Of a stretch of 64,000 nt of DNA, positions 19,325 through 28,321 are shown piece after piece; position 1 is the first letter of the stretch; the number at the start of each line of letters is the position of its first letter. Made by a program: the position numbers and the translations under genes. The stretch spans positions 558,001-622,000 of the forward strand of contig CAVZCC010000006.1 in assembly GCA_963773765.1 (NCBI GenBank). The letters are read 5' to 3'. The notes under the pieces are model-generated. The model did no database searches, had not been told where the DNA came from, and saw nothing but the letters and a program-made list of their open reading frames with translations. The stretch is from CAVZCC01 sp963773765 (GTDB lineage: Bacteria; Actinomycetota; Acidimicrobiia; Acidimicrobiales; Microtrichaceae).

Positions 19325-19834
19325 ATGGGGTTCCTGGACAAGGCGAAGGCGGCGGCCGAGCAGGCCATGGCCAAGGCGGACTCGGCACTGTCCAATGTGG
19401 ACTCGTCGTTCAGCGGTGGTGCCTCGGCCAAGCAGGCCGAGCCGTACTACCGGGACCTGGGCGTGCTGGCCTACCTGGAGGCCACGGGCCGTGCCCCGGC
19501 CGATGCCGCCCAGGAGCAGCAGCGGTGCATGTCCGCACTGCAGGAGCTGGAGGGACAGACCACCCTCAACTTCGCGCTCTCGTCCGCCGCGCCCCCGCCG
19601 CCCGGGGCCGCGGGTGGTCCCCCACCGCCCCCGGGTGCCGCTGCGGGTGCGCCGCCTCCCCCTCCCGGTGGGACCCCGGCGCCCCCGCCTCCCGGAGCGG
19701 TGGCACCGCCGCCGCCACCCGGTGGCGTGGCCGCGCCGGTTCCGCCTGCTCCCGCTCCCGGGCCGGCCGCGCCGCCGCCACCTCCGCCGCCCCCCGGCGC
19801 CGTCGCGCCGCCCCCGCCACCCTCCGGCGGTTGA
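19325..19834 (+). CDS. Small protein with polyproline-glycine tail
   Basis: 169 residues, no known family. The first 80 residues are helical and charged (MGFLDKAKAAAEQAMAKADS, then EPYYRDLGVLAYLEATGRAP) and look like a small folded domain. From about residue 90 to the end the sequence is almost only Pro, Gly, Ala and Val, with repeated PPPPPG blocks. There is no signal peptide or membrane helix. The ATG follows GGAGGTC, and TAGGAT at about 19273 is a likely -10, so it has its own promoter. The polyproline blocks would need elongation factor P and suggest binding to a partner domain; both are inference. Confidence 0.7.
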   Translation: MGFLDKAKAAAEQAMAKADSALSNVDSSFSGGASAKQAEPYYRDLGVLAYLEATGRAPADAAQEQQRCMSALQELEGQTTLNFALSSAAPPPPGAAGGPPPPPGAAAGAPPPPPGGTPAPPPPGAVAPPPPPGGVAAPVPPAPAPGPAAPPPPPPPPGAVAPPPPPSGG

Positions 19835-19960
19835 TCCTCCTCGCTCCCGCCTCACCGGGACGAGGGGTGTCGACGGGCCCGGCGTCTGCTGCCTACGCTC
19901 GTCCCCGTGTGACCTGACGGGGGTCGGTGTCGCCCGACGGTGGGCAACGGGGAGGGAACC

Positions 19961-21832
19961 ATGGGCAGGACGGCTGGGCGGGGGACGATCGCGGCTGTGG
20001 TCGTGGCCATGGTGGTCTCCGTGTCGGCCTGTGCCTTCGTGCCCCGGCCGCTGCCGGAGCGTGGTGCAGGAGGGGGCTCCTCGCTCCGGGCCCCGTGCAC
20101 GCAGGCATCCATGCGGTCCTGTGCCCTGCCGTACCCCTCGGACGAGTTCACCGAGCTGGACCGGTCCACCGCCACCGGCCGTCGTGTCGTCGTGCCCGAC
20201 GGTGTGCTGCCCCCCGCCGTGCACCAGGCGCTGGGGCCCGGTGCCGGGGTCCAGGATGCCTTCGACGGGGCGGACGGGTTCTCCGCGGTCAGCCCGGTCA
20301 TGTTCGAGCTGGACCGGGCCGTCGATCCCGCGACACTGCCGGCCGACGGCGGTGAGGTGGTGCGGGTCTTCGACACCGCCACCGGCCAGCGCGTGCCGGT
20401 CCGGGCCGAGGTCACCCTGGACGCCATCCGCCAGGGAGCGCCCGGCACCATCGTGGCGGCCTGGCCCCAGGTGCGCTGGGAGTACGGGCACACCTACGTG
20501 GCCCGCGTCACGACGCGGCTCCAGGCCCTGTTCGGCTCGCTGGTCCGGGCCCCCGGGGTGCTGGACCCGGAGGGCTACCTGGACTCGGTACGCGCCGACC
20601 TGGCCCGCATCGAAGGCGATCGGTGGGGGGACGTGGTGTCGGCCACGCGCTTCACCGTCCGCAGCCGGCACAACGCCAGCGCTCCGCTGGACCGGATGGC
20701 CGCCGCGGCCCGGGCCCAGGACCACCCGGTGCGCGACGTCAGCGTCCTGGCCCCGCTGTTCTTCCCCGGGGCGTCCGCCGTCGTCCAGGGTGAGGTCCGG
20801 CTGTCGGACTTCCGTGATGCCGACGGGGTGGCCCGGGACGACCGCCCCCCCACGGCGACCTGGGAGCGGTTCCTCCTGGTGCTGCCCGAGCGCCCCGCCG
20901 GCCCGGACGGCGCTCCCGTGGTGGTGTACGGCCACGGGTTGACCGTGGCCAAGGAGACGATGCTGGCCGTGGCGTCCACCAACGCCGCCCTGGGCCTGGC
21001 CACCATCGGCATCGACGTGCCCAACCACGGGGACCGCCAGTCCGACGAGGGCGGCTACCTGTTGGACCTGGCCTCGCCGGGGTCGTTCGGCCGGCTCGCC
21101 TCCATGCCGGTGCAGGGCATCGTGGACGTCGTCTCCCTGCTGGAGGCGGTGCAGCACCACCTGGGCGGCCTGGACGCGGGACCGTGGCGGCCGGACGGCA
21201 CCCACGGCGATGGCGTGGCGGACCTCGATCCCTCGCGCCTGCTGTACGAGGGGACCTCCATGGGCGGCGTGCTCGGCGGGGCGTCGGTGGCCCTGGCCCC
21301 GGAACTGGACGGTGCCTTCCTCCAGGTGGCGGGCTCCGGCATCGCCGACATCATCTTCCACTCGTTGCTGTGGCCGGTGTTCGCCCCGGTGGTCCCGGAC
21401 GGCGCCTCCGCCGGGGACGCAGCGGCCCTCCAGGGTGCGGCCACCATGCTCCTGGACCGCTCCGACAACGTGAACGTCATCGACCGCCTCCGGGGCGACG
21501 GGCCGCCCCTGTTCCTGCAGTACGGGGTGGGCGACGGGATCGTGCCCAACGCCACCTCGGCCCGCATGGCGGTCCTGGCCGACCTCCCGCTCGTCGGCCC
21601 GGAGCTCACCCCGCTCCCCGACGCGGTCCGACGGACCGGGACCGACACCATCCCGGCCGACGGTCGCGGCGTTGCGCAGGTGTTCAACACCAACAGCTCG
21701 TGGGAGGCCATGTCGTTCCTGGCCCACGTGTCGTTCATCGAGCCACCGGCCCAGGCCCTGCTCCAGGCGATGGCTGCGCAACCGCCTGGCCGCGATGGGA
21801 CTCACGCCACCCTGAGACGGGCGGCGCGGTGA
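19961..21832 (+). CDS. Exported lipoprotein, alpha/beta-hydrolase, paralogue of the 14021 gene
   Basis: 623 residues, unbroken frame. VVVAMVVSVSAC is a lipoprotein signal with a good lipobox (VSAC). CALPYPSDEFT corresponds to CLLPFPSD in the paralogue. The catalytic part reads VVVYGHGLTVAKE (oxyanion loop), TIGIDVPNHGDRQ, YEGTSMGGVLGGAS with the nucleophile serine in GTSMGG, and a late QYGVGDGIVPNATS where the acid residue is expected. The ATG follows GGAGGG. Similarity to Pla-1/VolA-type lipases is suggested only by motif order and the P[FY]PSD signature. The two paralogues are separated by unrelated genes, so this is an old duplication rather than a recent tandem one. Confidence 0.75.
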   Translation: MGRTAGRGTIAAVVVAMVVSVSACAFVPRPLPERGAGGGSSLRAPCTQASMRSCALPYPSDEFTELDRSTATGRRVVVPDGVLPPAVHQALGPGAGVQDAFDGADGFSAVSPVMFELDRAVDPATLPADGGEVVRVFDTATGQRVPVRAEVTLDAIRQGAPGTIVAAWPQVRWEYGHTYVARVTTRLQALFGSLVRAPGVLDPEGYLDSVRADLARIEGDRWGDVVSATRFTVRSRHNASAPLDRMAAAARAQDHPVRDVSVLAPLFFPGASAVVQGEVRLSDFRDADGVARDDRPPTATWERFLLVLPERPAGPDGAPVVVYGHGLTVAKETMLAVASTNAALGLATIGIDVPNHGDRQSDEGGYLLDLASPGSFGRLASMPVQGIVDVVSLLEAVQHHLGGLDAGPWRPDGTHGDGVADLDPSRLLYEGTSMGGVLGGASVALAPELDGAFLQVAGSGIADIIFHSLLWPVFAPVVPDGASAGDAAALQGAATMLLDRSDNVNVIDRLRGDGPPLFLQYGVGDGIVPNATSARMAVLADLPLVGPELTPLPDAVRRTGTDTIPADGRGVAQVFNTNSSWEAMSFLAHVSFIEPPAQALLQAMAAQPPGRDGTHATLRRAAR

Positions 21833-21851
21833 AAACGGGCCGGTACATCCG

Positions 21852-21899
21852 CTCTGTTGTGCAACACGGGTGCGAACGCACCGCTTCTGCACCACAGAG
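21852..21899 (+). promoter_or_regulatory. Nested hairpin upstream of the ABC-F gene
   Basis: CTCTGTTGTGCA (21852-21863) pairs with TGCACCACAGAG (21888-21899) at 11 of 12 positions. Between them GGTGCG-AA-CGCACC (21869-21882) is a second perfect stem. The structure ends 43 bases before the ABC-F start. It could terminate the lipoprotein transcript or act as an attenuator, since ABC-F genes are often controlled in their leaders. Confidence 0.45.
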
Positions 21900-21942
21900 T
21901 GCTGACTCGGTGGCGACCGGGGTCCCCGCCTACCGTGGCCCG

Positions 21943-23748
21943 GTGATCCTGCTCGACGTCCAGGCGGTGTCCGCCAGCCGCCCCGGCCGGCCGCTCTTCG
22001 CCGACGTCTCGCTGACCATCTCCGACGGGTGACCGCTGGGGCGTCGTGGGGCTGAACGGCTGCGGCAAGTCGACCCTGCTCGGGATCATGGCCGGCACCG
22101 TCGAGCCCGAGTCGGGCCAGGTCCGCCGGGGGCGTGACGTCCGCATCGCCGTGCTGGACCAGGACCCGTCGCTGGTCGGACCATCGGCGCGGGACGCACT
22201 CCTGGCCGGCGGGGCGTCGGCGTCATGGGAGGCGGAGGCGGTGGCCGACCGGCTCGGCCTGGGCGAGCTGCTCGATGCGCCGGTGGACCAGCTGTCCGGT
22301 GGCCAGGCCAAGCGGGTGGCGCTGGCCCGGGCGCTGGTCACCCCGTCGGACCTGCTGATCCTGGACGAGCCCACCAACCACCTGGACATCGACGCCATCG
22401 CCTGGCTGGAGGACCGCCTGGTGGAGTACCGGGGCGGCCTGGTCCTGGTCACCCACGACCGGCACTTCCTGGACCGGATCACCAACCGGGTGCTGGAGCT
22501 CGACCGGGGTGCCGGCTACGTGCACGAGGGCGGGTACGACGCCTACCTGGAGGGCCGGGCCGTCCGGGAGGAACAGGCCGCCAAGGCCGAGGACCGGCGC
22601 CGGAACCTGGCCCGCACCGAGCTGGCCTGGTTGCGGCGGGGGGCCCCGGCCCGCACCTCCAAGCCCAAGGCCCGCATCGAGTCCGCCACCGCCATCGTGG
22701 AGGGGCGGGCCCAGGCCGCCGCCCGCGCCGGTGACCTGCCCCTGCACGCCGGTACCCCCCGGTTGGGGGACCGGGTGGTGGAGCTGCACGGCGTGGGCCA
22801 CCACTTCGGCGGCGGCGCCCCCCTGTTCGAGGGCCTCGAACTCCTGCTCGACCCGCGTGAGCGGTTGGGGATCGTGGGCCCGAACGGCACGGGCAAGTCC
22901 ACGCTGTTGGACATCATGGCCGGCCGCATCCGCCCGTCGGCGGGGTCGGTGGAGGTCGGCAGCACGGCCCGCGTCGGCTACTACGACCAGCGGGGTCGTG
23001 ACCTGGACCCGGACCAGCGGGTGCGGGACGCCGTGGTCGGCGGGCACCGGGAGGCCGACTGGCGCGACGCCGCGCTCATGGAGGCCTTCTGGTTCGACGG
23101 CGACGCCCAGTGGGCGCCCATCGGCCTGCTGTCGGGCGGCGAGCGCCGTCGGCTCCAGCTCCTGCTGGTCCTGGCCGAGCGGCCCAACGTGCTGTTCCTG
23201 GACGAGCCGACCAACGACCTGGACCTGGACACCCTGCGCCAGTTGGAGGACTTCCTGGAGGACTGGCCCGGAGCCCTGGTGGTGGTGAGCCACGACCGGG
23301 CCTTCCTGGAGCGCACCGTTGCCGACGTCATCGTGCTCGACGGGACCGGGAGCATCGGCCGACGTCCCGGCGGGTACGCCGCCTACGAGGACGAGCGACG
23401 GGCGGTGCGGAGCCGCCGCCGCACCGCGGCGGTGGGCGCGGGCGCTCCCGCAGGCCCCGGCCTCCGCCGGCGGCCGACCCGCCCCGGGCCCGGCGCGGCA
23501 ACGCCGACGGGCCGAGCCCGTCCACCCTGCGCCACCAGCTGCGGGCCGCGGAGCGGGCCGTGGCCGACCTCCAGGCCCGTCACGCCGAGCTGGAGGAGGC
23601 CGTCACGTCGGCCGGTGCGTCGGGCGACCACGAGCGCCTCCGCGACCTCGGTGACCAGTTGGCCCGGGTCGGGCGCGAGCTGGCCGCGGCCGAGGAGCAC
23701 TGGCTCGAGCTGGCGGCGTCCGCGGAGGAGCGGGGCCTGCAGGTGTGA
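21943..23748 (+). CDS. ABC-F family ATPase (ribosome-associated), frame broken
   Basis: Soluble protein with two ABC domains, about 600 residues, of the group that acts on the ribosome (translation factors or antibiotic protection). Domain 1: LNGCGKSTLL, LSGGQAKRVALARAL, LILDEPTNHLDID, VTHDRHFL. Linker (about 205-270) rich in Arg and Ala. Domain 2: GPNGTGKSTLL, LSGGERRRLQLLLVL, LFLDEPTNDLDLD, VSHDRAFLERT. A C-terminal coiled coil ends in EERGLQV. One extra base near 22030 breaks the frame just after the GTG-started first strand; two more shifts are needed around 23430-23500 to reach the C-terminal coil. The linker type resembles Uup. It is preceded by a nested hairpin. Confidence 0.85.
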
Positions 23749-23806
23749 GTGCGCGCGGTGGTTCCCCGGGTGGACCGCGGAGGAGCGGGGCCTGCAGGTG
23801 TGAGTG
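23721..23806 (+). repeat. 31-bp direct repeat duplicating the ABC-F gene end
   Basis: The 31 bases that encode the end of the ABC-F protein, AEERGLQV with its stop, occur at 23721-23751 and again at 23776-23806, 55 bases apart. The sequence between is unlike the gene. The second copy lies only 40 bases before the next start codon. Confidence 0.75.
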
Positions 23807-23846
23807 GCGCGGTGTAGAAACGCCCCGGCACGATCAGGGGGGACCG

Positions 23847-24605
23847 ATGGCTGGACTGCAGGGACGGGTGGCGTTGGTGACCGGCGGCGGGCGGGGTGTG
23901 GGGCGGGCCATCTCCCTGGGGCTGGCCGCCGACGGGGCGGCGGTCGCCGTCAACTACCGCGCCGATGCCGACGCCGCCGCAGCGGTGGTGGAGGAGATCC
24001 GCTCCGCCGGCGGCGACGCGGAGGCCTTCGCCGCTGCGGTCGGCGACGACCGGGCGTGCGACGCGATGGTCGCGGCGGTGGTCGACCGGTTCGGCCACGT
24101 GGACCTCCTGGTCAACAACGCCGGCATCGCCAGCCGGGGCCGGAGCGTCCTGCGGACCGACCCGGAGGAACTGGAGCGGGTGGTGCGGGTGCACGCACTC
24201 GGCCCGCACCGGGTGTGCGCAGCGGTGCTCCCGTCCATGCGCGAGCAGCCCCGGGGCGACATCGTGTTCATCTCCTCGGTGGCCACCCAGCACCTCGCCG
24301 CGGGAGGCGCGCCCTACAACATGGGCAAGGCCGCGATGGAGGCCCTGGCCTTCACGCTGGCCAAGGAGGAGGTCCGCCACGGCATCCGCGTCAACGTGGT
24401 GGCCCCCGGCCTGGTGGACACCGACATGGGCCAGCGCCTCATGCGGGCGGTGGCCGGCGTGGAGGACCTCCGGGCCATCGATGCCACGATGCCGCTGGGC
24501 CGGGTCTGCACGCCCGAGGACGTGGCGGGGGTGGTGCGGTTCCTGGTGTCGGACGCCGCGGGCTACGTGACGGGCCAGAAGGTCAACGTCGACGGCGGGG
24601 CCTGA
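23847..24605 (+). CDS. Short-chain dehydrogenase/reductase (FabG-like)
   Basis: 252-residue classical SDR. Cofactor motif TGGGRGVG (11-18), NNAG, a serine in FISSVAT and the active-site pair Tyr157/Lys161 in PYNMGK are all present; DGGA at the C-terminus is typical. NADP(H) preference and reduction of a 3-oxoacyl or similar ketone are inferred from overall resemblance to FabG; the real substrate is unknown. The ATG is preceded by AGGGGGGAC. It stands alone between the ABC-F gene and a converging membrane-protein gene. Confidence 0.88.
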   Translation: MAGLQGRVALVTGGGRGVGRAISLGLAADGAAVAVNYRADADAAAAVVEEIRSAGGDAEAFAAAVGDDRACDAMVAAVVDRFGHVDLLVNNAGIASRGRSVLRTDPEELERVVRVHALGPHRVCAAVLPSMREQPRGDIVFISSVATQHLAAGGAPYNMGKAAMEALAFTLAKEEVRHGIRVNVVAPGLVDTDMGQRLMRAVAGVEDLRAIDATMPLGRVCTPEDVAGVVRFLVSDAAGYVTGQKVNVDGGA

Positions 24606-24621
24606 GCCATGTGCCGGTCCG

Positions 24622-25530
24622 TCAGGCCGGTGCGCTGCTGGCGCCCAGGTGGCCCTTCTTGGGCCTGAAGGCTCCGGCGATCTGGTCGTGGGTGAACCCG
24701 GGGGGCTCCTCGCCCAGCACGGCGTAGCGGTACAGCGCGGTGCGGAACACCCCGTTCATGGCGGCGCCGAACACGGAGACCAGGATCACGACCATCACCA
24801 TGAGGGCGACGCCGACCACGATGACCGGGACGTTGGAGGCGCTGATGCCCAGGATCAGGACCGGCGAGGTGACCACCAGGCCGGCCAGCATGATCAGCAT
24901 CACCACCAGGCCGATGCCGCCGTTGCCGACCACGTTCTCGCCCCACGTGCGCTTGAACGCGGTGGCCGAGCGGGTGAAGGCCTCCTTCAGGCCCACCTGC
25001 TCGATGACCAGGATGGGCAGGACGAGCAGGGTCACCAGCGTCCAGGCCAGGCCGACCAGGCCGATCACCAGACGGCCGACGAACCCGGCCCGCTGCTGCA
25101 CGGCCTGCAGGACCACCGACACGGTGGCGGACACGATGGCCCAGGGCAGGATGCGCCCGGCGTTGGACCACGCCCCGGACAGCGCGGAGCCCAGGGTCGG
25201 CGAGCCGCCGGTCAGGCGGTCGTTGGCGGCCAGCACCAACGCGGTCTGGAAGAAGATCGTGACGTAGGCGCCCAGCAGGTAGGCGACGAACAGGAACACG
25301 TAGCCCACGGGGCTCATGGTGAAGCCGTCGGCGTTGGCCGATGCGCTGGTGGCCGTGGCGGTGGTGGTCACCTGGGGGTCGGACAGCAGGAAGGCGGCAC
25401 CGAAGAAGGGTGCGACGCACAGCGCCGAGGTGATGGACGAGATGGCGGGCAGGAGCATCAGCTCCTTGTCCTGGCGAAGGACCCCCCAGGACGCCTTCAC
25501 CAGCCCCACAGAACGAGAGAACGTACCCAT
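24622..25530 (-). CDS. Polytopic membrane protein, DUF6159-like
   Basis: 302 residues with six predicted membrane helices: LLPAISSITSALCVAPFFGA, YVFLFVAYLLGAYVTIFF, ILPWAIVSATVSVVLQAV, LVIGLVGLAWTLVTLLVLPI, GLVVMLIMLAGLVVTSPVLI and VPVIVVGVALMVMVVILVSV. The N-terminus MGTFSRSVGLVKASWGVLRQ with DKELMLLP and the C-terminal FRTALYRYAVLGEEPPGF are features I associate with DUF6159 proteins of actinobacteria, whose function is unknown. The ATG start is clear. It is monocistronic, diverging from the NfuA-like gene. Confidence 0.75.
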   Translation of the reverse strand: MGTFSRSVGLVKASWGVLRQDKELMLLPAISSITSALCVAPFFGAAFLLSDPQVTTTATATSASANADGFTMSPVGYVFLFVAYLLGAYVTIFFQTALVLAANDRLTGGSPTLGSALSGAWSNAGRILPWAIVSATVSVVLQAVQQRAGFVGRLVIGLVGLAWTLVTLLVLPILVIEQVGLKEAFTRSATAFKRTWGENVVGNGGIGLVVMLIMLAGLVVTSPVLILGISASNVPVIVVGVALMVMVVILVSVFGAAMNGVFRTALYRYAVLGEEPPGFTHDQIAGAFRPKKGHLGASSAPA

Positions 25531-25629
25531 GGGGCCAGTATGCCGTCGGATGTGGCGGATGCCACCCGATCGGCAACCGTTCGATTTCTCCTATTACCAT
25601 GTTGGAAAACCCCTGCCTGGAGTGACCCC

Positions 25630-26277
25630 GTGAGCCTGGACACCGACCCCACCGACAGCCCCGCACCCGCGCCGGACGGGGTCGTGATGACCGTGACCGA
25701 CCAGGCCCTGGAGACGGTGCTGGGGATCCGGTCCCAGGAGGACGGGCCCGAGGGCCTGGCGCTGCGGGTGGAGATCACCGGCGCCAAGGGCGTGGAGTAC
25801 ACCTACGACCTCTCCTTCGAGGAGCTGTCGGCCGCGGCGGCGGACGACCACCGCTACCAGGTGGGCGACCTGGAGCTGCTCATCCCCGCCGCCTCCGTCG
25901 AGCGCCTCCGCGGCGCGGAGCTGGACCTGCCCCGCAACGCCGGGCAGGGGGGCCTGGTCATCCGCAACCCCAACCGGCCGGACCCGCTGGCCGGGATCGA
26001 GCTGGACCTCACCGGTGACATCGCTGACAAGGTGACCCAGCTCCTGGAGCAGTCGGTGAACCCGGCCCTGGACTCCCACGGCGGGTTCGCCACGCTCGTC
26101 GGCATCGACGACGACAACAACGTCTACGTGACCATGGGTGGCGGCTGCCAGGGCTGCGCGGCCAGTGCCGCCACGCTGCGAGAGGGCATCCAGCGCTCCA
26201 TCAAGGAGGCCATCCCCGAGGTGGCCGAGGTCATCGACGCCACCGACCACTCGGCGGGCGAGAACCCCTTCTACTGA
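25630..26277 (+). CDS. NfuA-like iron-sulfur cluster carrier
   Basis: 215 residues with two domains. The N-terminal 110 residues resemble a degenerate A-type (IscA/HesB) scaffold domain (VMTVTDQALETVLGI, then LRVEITGAKGVEYTYDLSF) without its three cysteines. The C-terminal NifU domain has the CxxC cluster ligand pair in GGGCQGCAAS. Such proteins receive a [4Fe-4S] cluster and pass it to target enzymes. The downstream converging gene is dxs; its pathway needs the [4Fe-4S] enzymes IspG and IspH, which may or may not be a meaningful link. GTG at 25630 follows GGAG. TACCAT near 25595 in an AT-rich patch is a possible -10. Confidence 0.88.
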   Translation: MSLDTDPTDSPAPAPDGVVMTVTDQALETVLGIRSQEDGPEGLALRVEITGAKGVEYTYDLSFEELSAAAADDHRYQVGDLELLIPAASVERLRGAELDLPRNAGQGGLVIRNPNRPDPLAGIELDLTGDIADKVTQLLEQSVNPALDSHGGFATLVGIDDDNNVYVTMGGGCQGCAASAATLREGIQRSIKEAIPEVAEVIDATDHSAGENPFY

Positions 26278-26302
26278 CCCGCGTGGCCCTCGGCCGGGAC
26301 GG

Positions 26303-28174
26303 TCAGCTGGGCTGGTCGGCGGAGGAGCGGACCCAGGCCATGGCCTCGTCCGCGATGCCGTCGGCGTCCAGGCCCAGCTTGGCCAGGATGGCGTCGGGCT
26401 TGCCCTGGGACAGGTACACCGACGGGACGCCCAGCACCCGCACCTGGGGCCCGTTGACCGGCGCCAACTTGGACAGCGCGTCCGCCACGGCGGACCCGAT
26501 GCCACCGTCACGCAGGCCGTCCTCGATGGTGATGACCAACTGGTGGCCGGCGGCGTCGGCCAGCATCTCCGGGTCCAGGGGCTTGACCACCCGCGGGTCC
26601 CACACCGTGGCCTGGTGGCCCTCTGCGGCCAGGCGGTCGGCGGCCCGGCACGCCGCGGTGAGCATCTTGCCCACCCCGATCAGGCAGATCTCGCGGCCCT
26701 CCCGGACCTTGCGGGCGGACAGGCCGGACCCCGTCAGCGTGCCGATCTCCGGGTCGTCGGTCGGGGGCGGCATGGTCTTGGGGAAGCGGATGGCGGCCGG
26801 CCCATCGGTGCAGAGCTCCAGCGCGTCGTGCAGCATCCGGGCCACCTCCGCCTCGTTGGAGGGGGCGAACAAGGTCATGTCCGGCACCTTGGACAGGAGC
26901 ACCATGTCCAGCACGCCGTGGTGGGAGGGCCCGTCGTCGCCGGTGATCCCGGCCCGGTCCAGGACGAACACCACCGGCTGGGCGTGCAGCCCGACGTCCA
27001 GGTTGACCTGGTCGATGGCCCGGGTCAGGAACGTGGAGTAGACCGCGATCACCGGCCGCAGGCCCCCCATGGCCATGCCGGCGGCGGAGGTGACGGCGTG
27101 CTGCTCGGCGATGCCCACGTCGAACATGCGGTCCGGGAAGCGCTCGCCGAAGGGCAGCAGGCCGGTGGAGTCGGGCATGGCCGCGGTGATGGTGACCAGC
27201 TCCGGTCGGGCCTCGCCCTCGGCCACGATCGCGGCGGAGAAGGCAGCCGTGTAGGAGCCCTCCTTCACGCCGCCCACGTCGTGCATGTGCTTGATCTCGT
27301 CGGCCTCGGCCGGTCCGTAGCCGCGGCCCTTCTGGGTGAGCACGTGGACCACCACGGGCTCGTCCAGGTCCTTCGCCGCCCGCAGCGCCTGCTCCACCGC
27401 GATGGTGTCGTGGCCGTCGTAGGGGCCCAGGTAGTGCACGCCGAGCTGCTCGAAGAACACCGGCGGCTCGAACATCTCCCGGATGGCGGCCTTGGCGCCG
27501 TCCACGCCGCGCTCCAGGTAGCCACCCACCAGGGGCACGTCCTGGATCAGCTTCTCCATCCGGGCCCGGTTGCGCAGGTAGGTGGAGGAGGCACGGAACC
27601 GGGACAGGCTCTCGCCCAACCGGGACGCGGTGGGGGCGTAGGAGCGGCCGTTGTCGTTCAGGATGATGATGGCCTTGCGGCCGGTGTGGCCCAGGTTGTT
27701 GAGCCCCTCGTAGGCCATGCCGCCGGTGAGGGCGCCGTCGCCCAGGACGGCGACCACGTTGCGGTCGTCCTCGCCCCGGAGGTGCATGGCCGTGGCCAGC
27801 CCGTGGGCGTAGGAGACCACGGTGGAGGCGTGGCTGTTCTCGATCCAGTCGTGGTCGGACTCGGCCCGGCACGGGTAGCCGGACAGGCCACCCTCCTGGC
27901 GGAGCGTGGCGAAGTCGTCCCGTCGGCCGGTCAGCAGCTTGTGGACGTAGGCCTGGTGGCCGGTGTCCCACAGGACGATGTCATGGGGGGACCGGAAGAC
28001 CCGGTGGATGGCGAGGGTGATCTCGACCGCCCCGAGGTTGGACCCGAGGTGGCCGCTGCCCTGGGTGTTGACGGTGTCCACGATGAACTCGCGGATCTCC
28101 GACGCCAACAGCGCCAGTTGTGCCTCGTCCAGCCGGTCCAGGTCCGCCGGGCTCTCGATTGTCTCCAGGAGCAT
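26303..28174 (-). CDS. dxs: 1-deoxy-D-xylulose-5-phosphate synthase
   Basis: First enzyme of the MEP isoprenoid pathway: pyruvate plus glyceraldehyde 3-phosphate give DXP, with thiamine diphosphate. 623 residues, normal length. Seen motifs are HLGSNLGAVEITLAIHRVF, WDTGHQAYVHK, GDGALTGGMAYEGLNN for Mg-ThDP binding, the catalytic Glu in FDVGIAEQHAV, and DRAGITGDDGPSHHG, diagnostic for DXS against other transketolases. The ATG at 28174 is chosen over the GTG at 28204 because GGAGGAGGA lies ten bases upstream. It converges with the NfuA-like gene. Confidence 0.96.
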   Translation of the reverse strand: MLLETIESPADLDRLDEAQLALLASEIREFIVDTVNTQGSGHLGSNLGAVEITLAIHRVFRSPHDIVLWDTGHQAYVHKLLTGRRDDFATLRQEGGLSGYPCRAESDHDWIENSHASTVVSYAHGLATAMHLRGEDDRNVVAVLGDGALTGGMAYEGLNNLGHTGRKAIIILNDNGRSYAPTASRLGESLSRFRASSTYLRNRARMEKLIQDVPLVGGYLERGVDGAKAAIREMFEPPVFFEQLGVHYLGPYDGHDTIAVEQALRAAKDLDEPVVVHVLTQKGRGYGPAEADEIKHMHDVGGVKEGSYTAAFSAAIVAEGEARPELVTITAAMPDSTGLLPFGERFPDRMFDVGIAEQHAVTSAAGMAMGGLRPVIAVYSTFLTRAIDQVNLDVGLHAQPVVFVLDRAGITGDDGPSHHGVLDMVLLSKVPDMTLFAPSNEAEVARMLHDALELCTDGPAAIRFPKTMPPPTDDPEIGTLTGSGLSARKVREGREICLIGVGKMLTAACRAADRLAAEGHQATVWDPRVVKPLDPEMLADAAGHQLVITIEDGLRDGGIGSAVADALSKLAPVNGPQVRVLGVPSVYLSQGKPDAILAKLGLDADGIADEAMAWVRSSADQPS

Positions 28175-28321
28175 CGGTGTCAGGTCCTCCTCCGGTCCGT
28201 CCACGCTACCGCCGTGCAGGTCCAGCGTCAGGTCTCCGGGTGGCAGCAGTTCGGTCGGATCCGGGGTCCACGGGCTCGTGGCGGACCCCCAGTGTGGCCC
28301 CGGACCGGGCCCGGGCCCACG

